This document shows, piece after piece, positions 41,513 to 42,585 of a stretch of 42,585 nucleotides of DNA. The first letter of the stretch is position 1. The number at the start of each line of letters is the position of its first letter. The DNA is from Acidobacteriota bacterium. GTDB lineage: Bacteria; Acidobacteriota; Terriglobia; Terriglobales; Acidobacteriaceae. The translations under genes and the position numbers were made by a program. Under the pieces are notes generated by a model. That model did no database searches. It was given only the letters and a program-made list of their open reading frames with translations, and was not told the DNA's origin. Location of the stretch: assembly GCA_021813745.1 (NCBI GenBank), contig JAKAJO010000116.1, positions 1 to 42,585 on the forward strand, in the 5' to 3' direction.

Positions 41513-42274
41513 ATGAATGGGGCCTTGCGGTGGAAGTGGAAGAGCGTGGTGTTGCTCCTTTGCATGGCGACGTGTGCTGTGGCGGGATGGGCAAAAACAA
41601 AAGGGATTCCAAAGCATGGGCCGGCAGTGGTGTTGTTTGACGGCAAGGACCTGAGCGGGTTCGATACGTTTCTGCCAAGCACGGGCCTGAACTCGGACCC
41701 GAAGCATGTCTTCACGGTTGAGAACGGCGTGGTGCATGTGTCGGGTACCGAGATGGGGTACTTCATCACGAAGCAGGAGTACAAGAATTACTATCTGCGG
41801 GCGGAGTTCAAGTGGGGTGAGGGGACGTTTGCGCCGCGCGCGGGGCAGGCGCGGGATAGCGGAATTCTGTATAACGTGCAGGGGCCAAACAAGGTGTGGC
41901 CGCGTTCGGTGGAGTTCCAGATCAACGAGGGTTGCACGGGGGACTTCTGGATGACGGACGGCGCGGCTCTGACGGGCAAGGATGGCGTGCGCGTGACCGG
42001 ACCGGCGGGAAGCGCAATGAAGATTGACCGCTTCAACAAAGGGCCCTGGAAAAATGTGGTGGGGTACCGAGATCCGGTGAATGAGTTGGAAAAGCCGCAC
42101 GGCGAGTGGAACGTCGTGGAACTTGTCAACCGCGACGGACACGTTTGGCAATACGTAAACGGGAGACTGGCAAACGAAGGAACGGACGCGTTTCCTGACA
42201 GCGGCAGGATTCTGTTTCAGTCAGAAGGCGCAGAGGTGTACTTCCGCAATATCAAGCTGTACCCGCTGAAGTAA
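41513..42274 (+). CDS. Secreted DUF1080 protein (3-keto-disaccharide hydrolase family)
   Basis: 253 residues from the ATG at 41513 (an ATG at 41489 gives 261). MNGALRWKWKSVVLLLCMA is a signal-peptide start, cut near residue 26. The remainder has the concanavalin-like fold of DUF1080/PF06439: VVLFDGKDLSGFDTFLP (opening), YFITKQEYKNYYLRAEFKWG, ARDSGILYNVQGP, WPRSVEFQINEG, and the closing FQSEGAEVYFRNIKLYPL. Members cleave 3-keto sugars or glycosides made by oxidoreductases, mostly in Bacteroidetes and Acidobacteria. No 3-keto-forming GMC oxidoreductase is seen in the window, so its pathway partner is elsewhere. It may be co-transcribed with the SDR just upstream. Confidence 0.9.
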   Translation: MNGALRWKWKSVVLLLCMATCAVAGWAKTKGIPKHGPAVVLFDGKDLSGFDTFLPSTGLNSDPKHVFTVENGVVHVSGTEMGYFITKQEYKNYYLRAEFKWGEGTFAPRAGQARDSGILYNVQGPNKVWPRSVEFQINEGCTGDFWMTDGAALTGKDGVRVTGPAGSAMKIDRFNKGPWKNVVGYRDPVNELEKPHGEWNVVELVNRDGHVWQYVNGRLANEGTDAFPDSGRILFQSEGAEVYFRNIKLYPLK

Positions 42275-42318
42275 CGAGGGCAGCTAGAAGAAGCTTGCAA
42301 AAGAAACTGGGGGCCGCA

Positions 42319-42516
42319 ATGAGAGTTACAGCGTCAATGGCGCGGGCGCTGGCGCTGGCGGCGGGGATGAGCTCCGGCACGTGTGCATCAGCTCAGGGAG
42401 CGTAGGAGCAATTTGTGACCGAGCAGATGGACAAGGACGGCGATCTGGGCATTTTCACCGTATCCGTCCGGGCAAGCACACGGTTGCGGCATTGGCAGTT
42501 AGCTGACAGGTTGTAA
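42319..42516 (+). pseudogene. Signal-peptide-like start with an in-frame TAG, probably a broken small gene
   Basis: An ATG at 42319, with GGGGG five bases upstream, begins MARALALAAGMSSGTCASAQGA-type sequence that looks like a signal peptide with an ASA-Q cut site. It ends in TAG at 42403-42405 after 28 codons. The same frame continues for 36 codons (EQFVTEQMDKDGDLGIFTVS) to TAA at 42514. I do not recognise a family. Either a nonsense mutation truncated a small exported protein, or the open frames are accidental. Confidence 0.3.
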
Positions 42517-42585
42517 GGTCAGTTTGCGAGTGGCAGCGTAGGCTTTCGGGGTGAGTTCGGGCAGTGTCTGGATGGAGCGATTAGC
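42499..42585 (-). CDS. Possible C-terminal end of a minus-strand gene (partial)
   Basis: Reading in from the right edge, 28 codons end ELTPKAYAATRKLTLQPVS followed by TAA. The stretch has plausible amino-acid composition but is too short to identify. It overlaps the end of the broken plus-strand frame. Low confidence. Confidence 0.25.
   Translation of the reverse strand, partial: ANRSIQTLPELTPKAYAATRKLTLQPVS

Larger units (their letters stand above)
42275..42585. other. Right-edge region with only fragments
   Basis: Beyond the DUF1080 stop there is no complete gene, only the interrupted small frame and the possible gene end on the minus strand. No terminator hairpin with a T-tract was found. 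Confidence 0.4.

Noticed and set aside
1..42585. tRNA or rRNA genes, CRISPR arrays, complete insertion sequences
   Set aside because: I looked for cloverleaf-like or conserved rRNA stretches, regularly spaced repeats and transposase motifs in the gene-free regions and saw none; a dedicated search could still find a divergent RNA.

Overview
The window is GC-rich, densely coded DNA from a free-living bacterium, most likely an acidobacterium of the Terriglobia/Acidobacteriaceae type. This placement is inferred from the mix of genes: a secreted S53 prokumamolisin-type protease with a C-terminal membrane tail, a fused AroD-AroE enzyme, an SH3-domain lipoprotein, a DUF4136 protein, a secreted DUF1080 protein, GH29 fucosidase and an arylsulfotransferase-like lipoprotein. 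No rRNA, tRNA, CRISPR array, integrase or complete insertion sequence was seen.

Layout. Positions 1-825 hold the N-terminal three quarters of release factor 1 (minus strand). Positions 1196-9378 form an accessory island. A plus-strand pair encodes a thioester-reductase-like SDR and an adenylate-forming ligase joined by an ATGA overlap. Converging on it is a minus-strand set: FtsX/MacB-type permease, GT1-type glycosyltransferase, LolD-type ATPase, LolA-like periplasmic protein and membrane-anchored alpha/beta hydrolase, the last three overlapping by 4 bases. My working idea is that it makes, glycosylates and exports a lipid-like product. Positions 9840-14837 carry a CocE-type hydrolase, a CDF metal exporter, a small DUF3592-like membrane protein and an acyl-CoA dehydrogenase, all on the minus strand. 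Positions 14955-23368 carry the S53 protease with a clear terminator, a protein joining a MerR-like helix-turn-helix to TPR repeats, a 1178-residue PAS/GGDEF/EAL/CZB signalling protein and an FmdB zinc ribbon.

Positions 23555-28980 look like carbohydrate catabolism: a zinc alcohol dehydrogenase and an SDR overlapping by 4 bases (idnD-idnO-like order), an ACS-type MFS transporter converging on them, and a secreted alpha-L-fucosidase. Between transporter and fucosidase lies a broken sulfatase/LTA-synthase-like gene. Positions 29011-33905 carry nadA, then on the plus strand tatB-like, tatC and a glutaminyl-cyclase-like M28 enzyme with overlapping ends, followed by an SH3 lipoprotein. Positions 33982-42274 carry the arylsulfotransferase-like lipoprotein, fused aroD-aroE, an M3 oligopeptidase, a DUF4136 protein, a classical SDR and a DUF1080 protein. 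The last 300 bases hold only fragments.

Several starts are GTG or TTG. They were preferred where a good ribosome-binding site or an overlap with the upstream stop supports them. All functional calls come from reading motifs by eye; no database search was run.
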